Positions 6,796-6,908 of a DNA stretch of 6,908 bases are shown piece by piece. Made by a program: the position numbers and the translations under genes. The notes under the pieces were generated by a model. The model did no database searches. It was given only the letters and a program-made list of their open reading frames with translations, and was not told the DNA's origin. Origin of the DNA: an uncultured Planctomycetaceae bacterium (GTDB taxonomy: Bacteria > Planctomycetota > Planctomycetia > Pirellulales > Pirellulaceae). The stretch lies in NCBI GenBank assembly GCA_903927685.1, contig CAIYOB010001156.1, positions 1 through 6,908 of the forward strand, read 5' to 3'. Every line of letters begins with the position of its first letter. Within the stretch, counting starts at the first letter, position 1.

Positions 6796-6908
6796 TCAAA
6801 CGCCGGGGCGGGGTGCGGCGTCAGCGGACATGGCGACACGGAGCCACGATTTGGCGTACGCCCAGTCCGCGTCCGCCGTCGACTCGGAGATGCCCAGCGC
6901 TGCGGCGG
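6796..6908 (-). CDS. ECF-family RNA polymerase sigma factor, C-terminal end (partial)
   Basis: The first complete codon is 6906-6904, and 36 sense codons run to a TGA at 6798-6796. The peptide begins AAALGISESTADADWAYAKS and continues WLRVAMSADAAPRPGV. The 'A-x-x-LGIS-x-x-TA-x-x-DW-x-x-A-x-x-WL' pattern is the region 4.2 helix-turn-helix and closing helix seen at the C-terminus of the large planctomycete/acidobacterial ECF sigma group, where the usual wording is close to 'LGIS-x-x-TV-x-RDW-x-x-ARAWL'. Region 4.2 contacts the promoter -35 element. Most of the protein (region 2 and the start of region 4) lies beyond the window, so its group cannot be assigned. The next gene downstream on the same strand is a Ser/Thr kinase, a familiar partner of such sigma factors. 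The family call rests on this short pattern only. Confidence 0.75.
   Translation of the reverse strand, partial: AAALGISESTADADWAYAKSWLRVAMSADAAPRPGV

Noticed and set aside
6611..6799. TTG-started frame of 62 codons overlapping the sigma factor stop codon
   Set aside because: The overlap hints at translational coupling, but there is no ribosome binding site and no recognisable family, and its end runs into the AT-rich inverted repeat. I treat it as spacer.

Overview
The window is GC-rich DNA, most likely from a planctomycete (Pirellulales-like). Three things in the sequence support this: a giant secreted-type protein that opens with an 'LEPLEER-x-LLS'-type N-terminal motif, an ECF sigma factor tail next to a bacterial Hanks-type Ser/Thr kinase, and a fusion of autotransporter-type beta-strand repeats to RHS/YD repeats. 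All of the genes I can support lie on the minus strand, so the window is best read from its high-coordinate end to its low-coordinate end.

Layout in reading order. (1) 6908-6796: the last 36 codons of an ECF-family RNA polymerase sigma factor (sigma region 4 helix-turn-helix tail), cut by the window edge. (2) 6795-6497: a spacer of about 300 bases, AT-rich near its end, with a 9-bp inverted repeat at 6583-6618 that encloses a second small palindrome. (3) 6496-5564: a Hanks-type Ser/Thr kinase whose N-lobe, catalytic loop and DFG motif are intact. Its kinase homology stops abruptly inside the activation segment, just after GTLEYMSP, and is replaced by an unrelated tail of 50 residues. (4) 5563-5376: an intergenic region with a good sigma70-like promoter (TTGACA, 17-bp spacer, TCAAAT), a palindrome overlapping the -35 box, and a strong ribosome binding site. 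(5) 5375-1: one uninterrupted frame of at least 1,791 codons running off the low-coordinate edge. It encodes, in order, a basic N-terminus with the planctomycete LEPR-like motif, six PATR-type beta-strand repeats, an Fn3-like module, a GPGPGPG linker, an unassigned region with a Cys cluster and Gly-rich linker, and a long RHS/YD-repeat region.

How the genes may work together. ECF sigma factors sitting beside Ser/Thr kinases are a recurring planctomycete arrangement, and the kinase may control the sigma factor. The giant protein has its own apparent promoter, so it is probably a separate transcription unit: a cell-surface or secreted repeat protein whose RHS shell may carry a variable C-terminal domain beyond this window. 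The most unusual points are the kinase that loses its C-lobe and the PATR-to-RHS composite protein. I see no RNA genes, CRISPR arrays, insertion sequences or attachment sites.
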